Shown in pieces: positions 34,200 through 43,394 of a stretch of DNA of 64,000 nucleotides. This DNA comes from Mycobacterium simiae (lineage in GTDB: Bacteria; Actinomycetota; Actinomycetes; Mycobacteriales; Mycobacteriaceae). Below the pieces are notes generated by a model. It was not told the DNA's origin, made no database searches, and was given only the letters and a program-made list of their open reading frames with translations. Location: NCBI RefSeq assembly GCF_010727605.1, contig NZ_AP022568.1, forward strand, positions 3,720,001-3,784,000. The letters are read 5' to 3'. A program made the position numbers and the translations under genes. Each line of letters begins with the position of its first letter. The stretch's first letter is position 1.

Positions 34200-35443
34200 G
34201 AGCGCGGAATGTCCTTCCAGGGCTTCCCCTTCCAGGGGTCCGGTTCCTTGGGTAGCCCGAGCACGCGTTCACCGAGGATGTTCTTGTTGATATCGGTGGT
34301 GCCGCCCTCGGTCCCGTTCGCGAGGCTGCGCAGCATGCCGTGGACGTCTCGCGGCAAGGCGTCCGGGTCCTCGGTGGCCGGCCAGGCGACCGCGTCGGTG
34401 CCCAGCAGGTCCACCATGAGGTTCTGGATTTGCTGGTTGAGCGTGGCCTGGTGCACCTTGCCGATCGAGGATGCGGCTCCCGGCGACTGGCCGGCCGAAA
34501 GTGCCGCCCTGACACGGTCATTGGTCCAGCCGCGGATCTGCTCCTGTGCCCACAGCCGCATGATCTTGTTCCGGACGACCGGGTCGTCCCACCGGCCGGT
34601 CTCGCGCGCCAGCGCTATCAGGCGATCCGTGCCGGAGCCGCCCAGGCGCCCCATGCCTCCCGACCCGGAGCCCGACACCATCTGCCGCTCACTGGACAAC
34701 GTCGATGCGCTGACCCGCCAGCCGTCGTTGACCTCGCCCACGCGGTGCGCGTCAGGTACCCGGGCATTGTCGATGAAGACCTCGTTGAACTCCGCCTCGC
34801 CGGTGATCTGACGTAATGGCCGCACCTCGACGCCGGGTTGATGCATGTCGAGCAGAAAGTAGGTGATGCCCTTGTGCTTGGGCGCCTCCGGATCGGTTCT
34901 GGCGAGCAGGATCGCGAAGTCGGCCTCGTCGGCCCATGTGGTCCAGACCTTTTGGCCCGAGATCACCCAGTCGTAGGCGTCCCGGACGGCCCGGGTCGCC
35001 AACGACGCGAGGTCGGACCCGGCGCCGGGCTCGCTGAACAGCTGGCACCACTTTTCCTCGTTGCGCACGATCGGCGGCAGGAACCGCAGCCGCTGCTCTT
35101 CGGTGCCGTGGCTGAACAACGCTGCGGCAGCGTTATTGAGCCCCAAGGGATTCAGCCGGGACAGTCGCAGCGGACGCAGCACCCGATCGATTGCCCGGGC
35201 GACCTCGTTGCCGATACCCAGTCCGCCGTATTCGCGCGCCCAGGTCGGCACGACAAGACCGCTCGCGGCGAAGATGGGATACCACTGCCGGTAGTCCGCG
35301 GGACTTCGCACCGCGCGCAGGGCAGCGGGCCCCTCGGCGGCGGCGGCGCGCCAGGAGGCCGGTACCTCGGCGTCGACCCATTGTTCGACGGCCGCGACGG
35401 CTTCGGCGGCGCTAGTGGCCTCGGTGATCGGCAGTGGCGTCAT
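34196..35443 (-). CDS. Acyl-CoA dehydrogenase, long subunit
   Basis: A 415-residue ACD: 'WCQLFSEPGAGSDLASLATRAVRD' and 'WVISGQKVWTTWADEADFAILLARTDPEAPKHKG' are the flavin-side motifs, and 'RVLGLPKEPDPWKGKPWKDIPRS' is a long C-terminal tail. No short ACD partner is adjacent; it may be homomeric or pair with one encoded elsewhere. It lies between crotonase genes in a single operon and is separated from the upstream crotonase by 5 nt. Confidence 0.87.
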   Translation of the reverse strand: MTPLPITEATSAAEAVAAVEQWVDAEVPASWRAAAAEGPAALRAVRSPADYRQWYPIFAASGLVVPTWAREYGGLGIGNEVARAIDRVLRPLRLSRLNPLGLNNAAAALFSHGTEEQRLRFLPPIVRNEEKWCQLFSEPGAGSDLASLATRAVRDAYDWVISGQKVWTTWADEADFAILLARTDPEAPKHKGITYFLLDMHQPGVEVRPLRQITGEAEFNEVFIDNARVPDAHRVGEVNDGWRVSASTLSSERQMVSGSGSGGMGRLGGSGTDRLIALARETGRWDDPVVRNKIMRLWAQEQIRGWTNDRVRAALSAGQSPGAASSIGKVHQATLNQQIQNLMVDLLGTDAVAWPATEDPDALPRDVHGMLRSLANGTEGGTTDINKNILGERVLGLPKEPDPWKGKPWKDIPRS

Positions 35444-35448
35444 GATTT

Positions 35449-36255
35449 CTAGCGCCCTTGGAACTTCGCGTCACGTCTGTCGCGGAAGGCCGCCAAACCC
35501 TCTTTGAAATCGTCACTGCGGCTGGATAACTCGAGCGCCATCGCCTCGTTCTGCAGGTGACGGTCCAGGTCGAGCCCGTTGCCGCTCTGCAGCAGCCACT
35601 TGGTGAGGCCCAGCGCCACCGTGGGGGCGTCGGCAAGGCCCGCGATCAGTTCGCTTGCGGCCGCTTCCAGTTCACTGACAGGTGCGGCGGCGTGAATGAT
35701 GCCCCACTCGGCCGCGGTGGAGCCGGAGATTTCCTTGCCGAGCATCAGGAGCTGCCGAGTGCGGACCAGTCCGACGAGCCGCGGCAACAGCCAGGCCGCA
35801 CCGCTGTCGGGGGTGAAGCCGCGGGCCATGAAGGGTTCCCAGAACCGCGCATCCTCGGCGGCGACGCAGAAGTCGGAAGCTAGCGCAAGGTGAAACCCGA
35901 GACCGGCGGCCCAGCCCCGCACCACCGACACGATCGGCAGCTGAGTCTCGAGCATCAGCGGGATGAGCCGATTGGCTTTGTTGGGCAGCCGGCGCTGTGT
36001 GCTACCCACCCTGGGCTTTCGCTCGGCGCGGGTGTTATTGGCGATCAGGTCGGAGCCCGCGCAGAAGTCAGGTCCCGCGGCGTCGATCCTGATGACACGG
36101 ACGGACTCGTCGACACCCGCGGCCGCGACATGGGCGATCATCGCGTCGAGCATGACGTCGTTGACCGCGTTCCGGCGGTCGGCCCGCTCGAAACTTAGGT
36201 GCAAGATCGCACCTTCTTGTTCGGCCCTGAGGCCTTCAACGCTGTCGTAACTCAT
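35449..36255 (-). CDS. Crotonase-family isomerase/hydratase, PaaG-like site
   Basis: A 268-residue crotonase. The oxyanion-hole region is 'VRGWAAGLGFHLALASDFCVAAEDARF', and the catalytic helix reads 'MARGFTPDSGAAWLLPRLVG', with an Asp in 'PDSG' as in PaaG-type isomerases rather than the two-glutamate hydratases. It is coupled by a 4-nt gap to the double-hotdog hydratase upstream. Likely role: double-bond shift in a CoA thioester. Confidence 0.87.
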   Translation of the reverse strand: MSYDSVEGLRAEQEGAILHLSFERADRRNAVNDVMLDAMIAHVAAAGVDESVRVIRIDAAGPDFCAGSDLIANNTRAERKPRVGSTQRRLPNKANRLIPLMLETQLPIVSVVRGWAAGLGFHLALASDFCVAAEDARFWEPFMARGFTPDSGAAWLLPRLVGLVRTRQLLMLGKEISGSTAAEWGIIHAAAPVSELEAAASELIAGLADAPTVALGLTKWLLQSGNGLDLDRHLQNEAMALELSSRSDDFKEGLAAFRDRRDAKFQGR

Positions 36256-36259
36256 CTGC

Positions 36260-37510
36260 TCAGGCTTCGGCGAATCGCGCCGACACGGCGGTGAGCAGGT
36301 CGGTTAGGTTGGTTGCCCGTCCGGGTGGATCGGGTAACCGGACGGGTCCGTGTTCGCGGCTGGGCAGCAGAATGGTGGCGTTTCCCGGCGCGGTGATCTG
36401 GCCACGGTGGTTTGTCGCCGCCAGCTCGAGGTCGACAGCCGGCCGAGCGTCCTCGGCGAGATACTTGCGGACCACCCTTCCGGTGATGGTGTGTAGATCG
36501 CCGACATAGTTGAAGAGCCGGAATTCGCAGCCGAGCTTCCACAGCCAGCCGTCGTCACCCATCCAGTCGGTACACAGGTGGATAAGCCACGTCTCGCGCA
36601 TCCGGCCGTAGTCGAAGGTGGTGGGATTCCCGGCGTTGCGGGCTGCCTCCGGTTCCCAGTGCACCCGCTGTTGCACATCGGGCACACCATGTTCGTTGGG
36701 CGTGTAAAAACGGGGAATGCGCTGCCGATTGCGCCATGCCAGCCGCAGGGGCCGCACCCCATACATCCCGGTCCCCATGCCGACGTGCCAGCAGACCATG
36801 TCGGTGACCGTCAGCGGGCCTTTGGTCAAGGTTCCGATGTCGTCACCCTCGTCGACATCCTCCCACCATCGCGGGTCGCCGCCGCGCGCTGTTTCGCGCG
36901 CGTATCTCTCGTCTAATTCCGCGATTTCGTGCGGCATCCACGACTTCAGCTCGACGGCCTCGTACTTCTTGCGGCCGCGCGCCTTGCTGCGCTCGGTGCG
37001 GATCATGTTGCGGTACTGCGCGCCCAAGATGACGCCTTCGTCGTCGCGGAACACCTGTGCCGACCACTCGTGGACGGCCCGATCGGCGAATTCGCTGCTC
37101 TTGTCCAGCGCCGCGACCAGAGCGTTGCGTCGGAAGACGCGATGATTGGCACGCAGCGGCGCCCACCACTCGCGCGACGAAGAGGCGTAAAAGGCATGGA
37201 CGCCGCGCAAAGGGTCACCCTTGGTCAAAGCTCGGTCTTCGTCGGAGAGCGTGGTCACCTCGTCCTCGCCTATCAGGGTGTCGCCCCCGACGAGCGCAGG
37301 TGGCGCGATCGACTCGCCCCACACGGATTTGGCGGCGTACTCCGGGTCGGTCCACAGCGGGTTGGCGTCGCCGTAGCTCTCCGCCACGTGGCGGAAGCAG
37401 TCTTCATTGGGTCTGACGTAGTGCGGCGGCTGAGTGTGCGGAACCGCGATGCCGATGGTGGCACGCAACCGGGCCAATCCCTCGTCGGTAATCTGACCGG
37501 CTTCCGGCAT
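36260..37510 (-). CDS. Double-hotdog (FAS1_DH/MaoC-type) dehydratase
   Basis: A 416-residue protein with two hotdog-like halves, the first about residues 15-190 ('PHYVRPNEDCFRHVAESYGDANPLWTDPEYA') and the second about 200-416 ('WWEDVDEGDDIGTLTKGPLTVTDMVCWHVG'). This arrangement matches the N-terminal-MaoC dehydratase group that hydrates bulky enoyl-CoA esters. It is the first gene of the minus-strand operon ending with the ligase, and is divergent from the crotonase at 37563 across a 52-nt gap that holds an inverted repeat. Confidence 0.83.
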   Translation of the reverse strand: MPEAGQITDEGLARLRATIGIAVPHTQPPHYVRPNEDCFRHVAESYGDANPLWTDPEYAAKSVWGESIAPPALVGGDTLIGEDEVTTLSDEDRALTKGDPLRGVHAFYASSSREWWAPLRANHRVFRRNALVAALDKSSEFADRAVHEWSAQVFRDDEGVILGAQYRNMIRTERSKARGRKKYEAVELKSWMPHEIAELDERYARETARGGDPRWWEDVDEGDDIGTLTKGPLTVTDMVCWHVGMGTGMYGVRPLRLAWRNRQRIPRFYTPNEHGVPDVQQRVHWEPEAARNAGNPTTFDYGRMRETWLIHLCTDWMGDDGWLWKLGCEFRLFNYVGDLHTITGRVVRKYLAEDARPAVDLELAATNHRGQITAPGNATILLPSREHGPVRLPDPPGRATNLTDLLTAVSARFAEA

Positions 37511-37530
37511 GGAAATTAAGATACCCGAAA

Positions 37531-37545
37531 AACGGAAACGCCGTT
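37531..37545. promoter_or_regulatory. Inverted repeat between divergent genes
   Basis: AACGG-AAACG-CCGTT with perfect 5-base arms in the 52-nt gap between starts at 37510 and 37563. Position suggests an operator or overlapping promoters; it is not a clear copy of the shared palindrome. Confidence 0.35.
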
Positions 37546-37562
37546 AACGCAGGGATGAGGAT

Positions 37563-38390
37563 ATGAGCGAGCAACCATCGGGCATCGTTTCGACCGTCGG
37601 TGAGGACGGGGTGTTGCGAATCACCATCGACCGCGCTGATGTCGGAAATTCGTTGTCGCCCTTGGCCCGCGAGGCGCTCACCGAGGCGTTGATCCTGGCC
37701 AACGACCGATCCGACGTCCGTGCCGTCCTGTTGAGCGCAACCGGTGACCGCCATTTCTGTGCCGGTGCGGCCTTGACCTCACCGGCCGCGAACGCTGATA
37801 CACAACCAAAACCCCTCTCGGACAAGCGGCCCGGCGATATCGCTCGGATGCTGCAGCAAGGCTGGCAGCGATTGATTGCGTCGATATTGGATTGCGACAA
37901 ACCGGTGGTGGCCGCTGTCAACGGCACGGCGGCCGGCGCGGGCGCCAGCTTGGTGCTGGCAGCCGATCTGGTCGTGATGTCGGCGGAGGCCAAGCTCGTG
38001 GAGGCGTTTGTGCATCGGGGGATCCTTCCCGATTCGGGGGCCGTCCATCTCCTGACGAGAATTGTCGGTTTGCGCAAGGCCACCGAACTCTTGATGCTCG
38101 GTGAACCAGTCGATGCGCTCACCTGCGAGAAGCTCGGGCTGGTCAATCGCGTGACCGCACCGGAAGACACCCACGCGGTCGCCGAAGAGTTCGCGGTACG
38201 GCTGGCCGCGGGGCCCACGGTAATGCTGGCGCTGACCAAACGACTGTTGTCGGTGTCGTCGGAGTCGGATCGACACCGCGCGTTCGAGCAGGAAGCGTGG
38301 GCGCAGGAGGTGGTGTCGGGCACCGAGGACCTGCAAGAGGGCCTTGCGGCGTTCGCCGAGCGCCGAGAGCCCAAGTTTCTCGGTCGTTGA
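37563..38390 (+). CDS. Crotonase-family isomerase/hydratase, PaaG-like site
   Basis: A 275-residue crotonase with 'VNGTAAGAGASLVLAADLVVMSAEAKLVEAFVHRGILPDSGAVHLLTRIVG'-type central region, in which the Asp of 'PDSG' matches PaaG-type isomerases. The C-terminal 'EDLQEGLAAFAERREPKFLGR' is standard. Start ATG 37563, preceded by 'AGGGATGAGGAT'. Similar in design to 35449-36255 across the divergent promoter. Convergent with the SDR gene, 11 nt away. Confidence 0.88.
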   Translation: MSEQPSGIVSTVGEDGVLRITIDRADVGNSLSPLAREALTEALILANDRSDVRAVLLSATGDRHFCAGAALTSPAANADTQPKPLSDKRPGDIARMLQQGWQRLIASILDCDKPVVAAVNGTAAGAGASLVLAADLVVMSAEAKLVEAFVHRGILPDSGAVHLLTRIVGLRKATELLMLGEPVDALTCEKLGLVNRVTAPEDTHAVAEEFAVRLAAGPTVMLALTKRLLSVSSESDRHRAFEQEAWAQEVVSGTEDLQEGLAAFAERREPKFLGR

Positions 38391-38401
38391 CCAGCCGCGT
38401 G

Positions 38402-39268
38402 TTAGGCCGCGGCGGGTCCGCCCCGAATGGTGAACGTGGCGCTGTCGTCGATCTCGTCGATCGACGATGCCACCGACTCCGCGGTCAAAGCCGTGTCCTC
38501 GATTCCCTTGGTGACGCCGATGAACACCCGTGACACCTTCCCGGCGCCGACCGAGTAGATGTGCGCGGTTCGGTCGCAGGACCGATGACAGAGGTAGATC
38601 ACCACCGGGGTGACGAGCTCGGGATGCATGGCCTTACCGGCCTCCCCCATGATGTCCTCGGTCATCCGTGTCCGCGCGATGGGAGCGATGGCGTTGATCG
38701 CGATGCCGTTGCGGGCACCTTCGATGGCGAGGACGTGCATCATGCCGACCAGGCCCATCTTCGCGGCGCCGTAGTTCGCCTGACCGAAGTTGCCGAAAAG
38801 CCCAGTGCCAGAAGTGGTCTGAACGATTCGTCCGTAATTTTGCGCCCGCATGATCGGCCACACCGCGCGTGTCACATTGAAGGCGCCGGCCAGGTGTACC
38901 GCGATGACCGCGTCGACCTGCTCGGCGGTCATGTTCTTGAATGCTGCGTCGCGCAGAATCCCCGCGTTGTTCACCAGAATATCCACCTGGCCGAAGGCGT
39001 CCATCGCGGCCGCCGCGATCGCGGCGCCGCCTTCCTCAGTGGCCACCGAGTCACCGTTGGCGATCGCGGTGCCGCCCGCGGCAGTGATCTCGTCAACCAC
39101 GGCTTGGGCCGCCGACGTCGACGCTCCGCTGCCATCCACGCTGCTGCCCAGGTCGTTGACCACGACTCGAGCGCCACGCCGAGCGAGCTCGAGGGCGTGA
39201 CAGCGGCCAAGCCCGCCACCGGCACCGGTGACGATGGCCACCTGATTATCGAAAGTCATTGACTGCAT
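38402..39268 (-). CDS. SDR of the HSD17B4/Rv3502c (Hsd4A-like) type
   Basis: A 288-residue SDR with the longer N-terminal loop typical of peroxisomal multifunctional-enzyme-like dehydrogenases: 'VAIVTGAGGGLGRCHALELARRGARVVVNDLG' and then 'GSSVDGSGASTSAAQAVVDEI'. Catalytic Tyr and Lys lie in 'NYGAAKMGLVGMM'. It resembles Rv3502c, a 3-hydroxyacyl-CoA/17-beta-hydroxysteroid dehydrogenase, so beta-oxidation of a steroid-like side chain is plausible. The start is ATG 39268 (or ATG 39259); no good ribosome site, so a leaderless transcript is possible. Divergent from the ligase at 39326. Confidence 0.86.
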   Translation of the reverse strand: MQSMTFDNQVAIVTGAGGGLGRCHALELARRGARVVVNDLGSSVDGSGASTSAAQAVVDEITAAGGTAIANGDSVATEEGGAAIAAAAMDAFGQVDILVNNAGILRDAAFKNMTAEQVDAVIAVHLAGAFNVTRAVWPIMRAQNYGRIVQTTSGTGLFGNFGQANYGAAKMGLVGMMHVLAIEGARNGIAINAIAPIARTRMTEDIMGEAGKAMHPELVTPVVIYLCHRSCDRTAHIYSVGAGKVSRVFIGVTKGIEDTALTAESVASSIDEIDDSATFTIRGGPAAA

Positions 39269-39325
39269 GGGTGAGAGGTTACATTTACTTAATCGAGAGC
39301 AGTAATTTGCATCGGAGGGACATTC

Positions 39326-40897
39326 ATGACCGGCCCGACTGAATTGCTGCGGCATGCGCGGCGGCGAGCCGACGCGCTGCGCCGTCGCTACCGCGCGGCC
39401 GGTCTCTGGACCGGGGATCCGGTTGACATGGTGCGATCCGCTGCCGCGCGGTCTCCCGGCCGCCCCGCCGTGGTGGATCGCGGTGCCGAGCTCACTTACG
39501 GGGAGCTAGACAAGCGCATCGATTCGGCCGCCGTGGCCATGGTCGATGCCGGAGTGGTCCGCGGCAGCGCGATCGTCTTGGTGGTTGGTAACGACGTGGA
39601 CTCGGTGGTGGCGATCCACGCGGCGCTGCGGGTGGACGCGCTCGTCCTGCTCGTGCCGCGTAGTGCCGGGGCGAAGCAGCTCGCCGACATCATTGCCCGC
39701 ACCCGAGCGCGGGTCGGCTCGGCGCCGAATTGGACCACGGTCAGCCAGCCGGAACTATCCGGGCTTTGTCGTTGGATCGACCTTGGCGACGGTCAGCGCG
39801 GGAGCGCCGGTTCGCCGCGCCCCGCGCGGCCGGCCGACGAACCATCCGTCGTGCTCTACACCTCGGGGACCACGTCTCGGCCCAAGGGCGTCATCCACTC
39901 GCTGAGCACATTGGCCAAGGCGTCGGCGAACTACACTGCGGCAGCGGGTTTGGGTGCCGAAGACCGGATCTTTTTGATCAGCCCGCTGGCATCGGTCACC
40001 GGGGTCTTGCAAGCGTTGTTCATCGGCCCAATGCTCGCGATACCGGTGATCCTCGAGGACCGTTGGGACCCGTCGGCGACGTGCGAGCTGCTGGTCACCT
40101 CCGGTGCGACGTGGTACGGCGGCCCGGACCGGCTGCTCGATCGCATACTCGACGAGGCCGCTACGCGCGATGGGGCGGTCCCCCTGCGCGCGGTCTATCT
40201 CGGTGGCACGACGCTGGACCGGCGGATCGTCGAACGCGTCGAACGCGATTTCGGCATCGTCGTCATGCGCGCGTACGGGTCCTCGGAAGTGCCCGTCAGC
40301 ACGTCCGGTCTGCGGGACGAACCGCGCGTCGTGCGCCATGCCGATGACGGAGTGCCGCTCGAGGACGTCGACGTCCGCATCGGATCCGTGGCCGAGCCCG
40401 CCGAGTGCTGCATCAAGGGTCCGCACACTTTCCTGGGTTATACCGATGCCCAGGACGACGAGCTGGCGTTCGACGGTGAGTGGTTCCGCACCGGCGATGT
40501 GGCGGAGATCGTCGGCGGGCGGGTGCGCATCGTCGGCCGGATCAAGGACATCGTGATCCGCAATGGCCTGAAGATCCCGGCGGCCGAAGTGGAGGAGGCC
40601 GTGTCGCGGATAGCTGGGGTCCGCGAATGTGCCGCCTACGCGGTTGCCGACAACACCACCGGGGAGCGGCTGGCCATGGCAATCGTCCTCGAACCCGAGG
40701 TCGAGATGACGCTGGCCGAGGTCGCCGAAGCTCTCCTTTCCGAGGGGCTGCCGAAATACAAACTGCCAGAGGAGCTGGTGTTGTGGGACGAGCCGCTGCC
40801 CGTCAATGCCAACGGCAAGATCGACCGCACCAAGCTCGACGCACGATCGGCCGGGCGCCGGCGGCTCATCGCCGACCGCCTGGCGACCGCGGGTTGA
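39326..40897 (+). CDS. Acyl-CoA ligase (AMP-binding)
   Basis: A 523-residue adenylate-forming ligase. P-loop 'VLYTSGTTSRPKGVIHS', 'MRAYGSSEVPVSTSG' in place of the usual Y-G-x-T-E, 'GEWFRTGDVAEIVGGRVRIVGRIKDIVIRNG', and the final lysine region 'LPVNANGKIDRTKL'. ATG 39326 with GGAGGG about 6-8 nt upstream. Stands alone on the plus strand. The gap to the divergent SDR contains GAGAGGTTACATTTAC (39273-39288), a weak relative of the palindrome at 20859. Confidence 0.89.
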   Translation: MTGPTELLRHARRRADALRRRYRAAGLWTGDPVDMVRSAAARSPGRPAVVDRGAELTYGELDKRIDSAAVAMVDAGVVRGSAIVLVVGNDVDSVVAIHAALRVDALVLLVPRSAGAKQLADIIARTRARVGSAPNWTTVSQPELSGLCRWIDLGDGQRGSAGSPRPARPADEPSVVLYTSGTTSRPKGVIHSLSTLAKASANYTAAAGLGAEDRIFLISPLASVTGVLQALFIGPMLAIPVILEDRWDPSATCELLVTSGATWYGGPDRLLDRILDEAATRDGAVPLRAVYLGGTTLDRRIVERVERDFGIVVMRAYGSSEVPVSTSGLRDEPRVVRHADDGVPLEDVDVRIGSVAEPAECCIKGPHTFLGYTDAQDDELAFDGEWFRTGDVAEIVGGRVRIVGRIKDIVIRNGLKIPAAEVEEAVSRIAGVRECAAYAVADNTTGERLAMAIVLEPEVEMTLAEVAEALLSEGLPKYKLPEELVLWDEPLPVNANGKIDRTKLDARSAGRRRLIADRLATAG

Positions 40898-40916
40898 TGG
40901 GCGCGGTCAACGGATG

Positions 40917-41321
40917 CTAGGCGGGTGCGGGCCGGAACACCGGCACGACGAATCCGTCGTCGTCTTCGCGGAAAGCGATGACCAGATCCATGTCTGCGCG
41001 TAGATCATCGACAGCGCAGTCCGCCACGACCGTCATGAGCCGTGATCCTTCTTCGAGGTCCACCATGGCCAGTACGTAGGGAGTGCGGGTGTCGAAGGGC
41101 GCGGCGTTCTGGCGGATGACGCTCCAGGTGTACAGCCGCGCGCGTCCGGTGGCCGGCGTCAAATCGACATCCTCGCACCAACAGTGCGGGCAGAAGGGCC
41201 GTGCGTACAGCGAGGCCTGGCCGCATGAGCGGCAACGGTTGACCGTCAGCCTCCGGCCTTGCGTGGCGGTCCACCAGGCTTGGCCGTCGGTGTCGATCGT
41301 GGGCCGATCGGGCGCGGTCAT
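40917..41321 (-). CDS. DUF35 OB-fold protein, partner of the adjacent thiolase
   Basis: A 134-residue zinc-ribbon/OB-fold protein: Cys30, Cys33, Cys44 and Cys47 form the ribbon ('NRCRSCGQ', 'PFCPHCWC'), then 'GRARLYTWSVIRQNAAPF' and 'VLAMVDLEEGSRLMTVV' form the OB core. ATG 41321 shares one base with the stop of the thiolase gene, so the two are coupled. This arrangement matches Ltp-DUF35 aldolase pairs of steroid catabolism and is the second such pair in the window. Confidence 0.87.
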   Translation of the reverse strand: MTAPDRPTIDTDGQAWWTATQGRRLTVNRCRSCGQASLYARPFCPHCWCEDVDLTPATGRARLYTWSVIRQNAAPFDTRTPYVLAMVDLEEGSRLMTVVADCAVDDLRADMDLVIAFREDDDGFVVPVFRPAPA

Positions 41322-42466
41322 CACTGCCTCCCGAGAATCATCGTGGCGCTGTGGGTGAAGAAGCCGCCCATCGCGTGGACGCAGGCCAGACTGGCCCCGC
41401 TCACTTGGCGCGGTCCGCATTCGCCCCGCAACTGCCGGACCGCCTCGACCATCAGGAACATCCCTCGCATACCGGGATGGCAGGAGGCCAGCCCGCCTCC
41501 GTCGGTGTTGGTTGGGAGCGCCCCGCCCGGACGCAGCGCACCGGACGCGACGAACGGCCCCCCTTCGCCCTTGGCGCAGAAGCCGAGATCTTCCACGGTC
41601 AGCAGCACGGTGGACGTGAAGGAGTCGTAGAGCTGGCACACATCGATGTCAGCCGGACCGACACCCGCCTGCGCGAATGCCCGAGGACCCGAGCGGGCGG
41701 CGGGCGACGTCGTGAAATCGGGCCATTGGCTCATGCTCACGTGGGATGTCGCGTCCGCCGCCCCGAGAATCCAGACCGGCTCTTTCGCACAATCCATGGC
41801 CACCCGTTCGCTCGCAAGGACGACCGCGCCGCCGCCGTCGGTGCGCAGGCACACGTGCTTGGCGGTGAACGGGTCGGCCAGCATCGGAGCGGCCTCGACG
41901 TCCGCGACGGTGATGCGGTCGCGCTCAAACGCCTCCGCGTTCATGGCGGCCCACTCGTGGGCGGCGACGGCGACTTCCGCCAATTGTTCGACGGTGGTGC
42001 CGAATTCGATCATGTGTCGCCTGGCCGCCATCGCGTACTTGGCGATCAACGTCGCCCCATAAGGCGCCTCGTACTGCAGGGTGCCGCCGGTGCCCATCGC
42101 GGCCGCGGACGCGCGGGCCCGGCGCTTGACGTCCGAGCGCGCGGTGGACCCGTAGGTCAGCAAGGCGACCTCGATTTCGCCCGCCGCGATCGCGGCCGCG
42201 GCGTGACTGGCCATCACTTCCCACGAGGATCCTCCGACATTGGTCGCGTCGACCCAATCGGGTTGTAGGCCGAGATACTCGCTGACTTCGACCGGCGGAA
42301 GCAACGTCCCGTGCGCGCCTAACCCGTCGATGTCTTGCTTTGTCAGGCCGGCATCGATGACCGCGCGCCGCGAGGACTGCGCCATCAGCGCCATGGCGGT
42401 CTTGTCGGGAACTCGGCCGCAGTCGGAAAGGGCTGCGCCCACGATGGCGACGCGATTCGACGGCAT
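41321..42466 (-). CDS. Thiolase-fold lipid-transfer-type protein
   Basis: A 381-residue thiolase-like protein: 'RVAIVGAALSDCGRVPDKTAMALMAQSSRRAVIDAGL', 'CLRTDGGGAVVLASE', 'YDSFTSTVLLTVEDLGFCAKGEGGPFV' and 'PTNTDGGGLASCHPGMRGM'. It is in the Ltp3/Ltp4-like group that pairs with a DUF35 protein, rather than a classical degradative thiolase. Expected role: retro-aldol cleavage or acyl transfer on a branched CoA thioester. Only distantly related to the Ltp2-like copy at 5480. Confidence 0.86.
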   Translation of the reverse strand: MPSNRVAIVGAALSDCGRVPDKTAMALMAQSSRRAVIDAGLTKQDIDGLGAHGTLLPPVEVSEYLGLQPDWVDATNVGGSSWEVMASHAAAAIAAGEIEVALLTYGSTARSDVKRRARASAAAMGTGGTLQYEAPYGATLIAKYAMAARRHMIEFGTTVEQLAEVAVAAHEWAAMNAEAFERDRITVADVEAAPMLADPFTAKHVCLRTDGGGAVVLASERVAMDCAKEPVWILGAADATSHVSMSQWPDFTTSPAARSGPRAFAQAGVGPADIDVCQLYDSFTSTVLLTVEDLGFCAKGEGGPFVASGALRPGGALPTNTDGGGLASCHPGMRGMFLMVEAVRQLRGECGPRQVSGASLACVHAMGGFFTHSATMILGRQ

Positions 42467-42519
42467 AGCTCATGGTTATCACACCGCCGCCCGCTCGATA
42501 ACGGCAGTTCGCAGAAACA

Positions 42520-42535
42520 TGGAAACCGCATTCTC
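42520..42535. promoter_or_regulatory. Weak copy of the shared palindrome
   Basis: TGGAAACCGCATTCTC matches the arms at 8 of 10 positions, with a perfect right arm. It ends 19 nt before the ATG of the HpcH-type aldolase (42555), in the 88-nt gap to the divergent thiolase. Confidence 0.35.
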
Positions 42536-42554
42536 GTTCAGCTACCGTGAGCCT

Positions 42555-43349
42555 ATGACGACGGCGCTGCGCGACGCCCTGCGCGGACAATCGCTTGTGC
42601 TGTGCCTGGCTCTGCTCAACTCACGCACCCCCGACGTTCCCGCGGTTGCGGCGGCATGCGGGTACGACGCTGTGTATGTCGACCTCGAACACACATCTAC
42701 GTCGCTGGAGAGCGCACAGATGCTGTGCATGAGCGCGCTCGGAGCGGGGATCTCGGGTCTGGTGCGGGTGCCGTCGCATGACCCTAGCGTGATTGCCCGG
42801 GTGCTTGATGGTGGGGCAGTGGGAATCATTGCCCCGCACGTGAATTCGAAAGTAGAGGCGGAGGCCATCGTCCACGCCGCGCGTTTTCCGCCGATTGGGC
42901 ATCGGTCGATATCGGGCCCGAATGCGGTCAGCGGATTCCAGCAACGTGCGCCGTCGCAATTGGTGGAGGTGCTCGAACGTCGCACGGTTGTTGCCGTGAT
43001 GGTCGAGACCCCGCAAGCCGTCGATGCAGCCGAATCCATCGCCGCAGTCGAAGGTATCGACATGATCCTCGTCGGACCGAGCGATCTGACCGCCGAAATG
43101 GGCATCCACGGGCAGTATGAGAATCCCCATTTCCATAGTGCAGTAGAATCGGTGGCGGCGGCTTGTCGTAGTCACGGCGTGGCGCTCGGGATGGCCGGAA
43201 TAAAGTCCCTTGAACTGCTCAGTCGGTTCGTGGGACTGGGATTGCGGTTCATCTCGGCGGGGACTGACATCGGGATGATGACGGAGGCGGCCGCAAAGCG
43301 CGCAGCAGCGCTCCGCGGGCTGGACGCATCACCGCGGGAACCGATTTGA
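42555..43349 (+). CDS. HpcH/HpaI-family aldolase
   Basis: A 264-residue metal-dependent class II aldolase barrel: 'CGYDAVYVDLEHTSTSLE', 'VRVPSHDPSVIARVLDGGAVGIIAPHVNS', metal-ligand Glu in 'VMVETPQAVDAA', and the metal/substrate loop 'LVGPSDLTAEMG'. Family enzymes cleave 4-hydroxy-2-oxoacids to pyruvate and an aldehyde. The start is ATG 42555; longer in-frame sequence runs through the promoter region and is not protein-like. It opens a four-gene plus-strand operon with the dioxygenase, hydroxyacid dehydrogenase and crotonase. Confidence 0.88.
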   Translation: MTTALRDALRGQSLVLCLALLNSRTPDVPAVAAACGYDAVYVDLEHTSTSLESAQMLCMSALGAGISGLVRVPSHDPSVIARVLDGGAVGIIAPHVNSKVEAEAIVHAARFPPIGHRSISGPNAVSGFQQRAPSQLVEVLERRTVVAVMVETPQAVDAAESIAAVEGIDMILVGPSDLTAEMGIHGQYENPHFHSAVESVAAACRSHGVALGMAGIKSLELLSRFVGLGLRFISAGTDIGMMTEAAAKRAAALRGLDASPREPI

Positions 43350-43394
43350 CGAGAGATCAATAGCGCACGTGAGCCAACCCATCAGGAGGACCGG

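Noticed and set aside
39295..39310. GAGAGCAGTAATTTGC upstream of the ligase as another copy of the shared palindrome
   Set aside because: Right arm is degenerate; not distinguishable from chance, so not counted among the sites.
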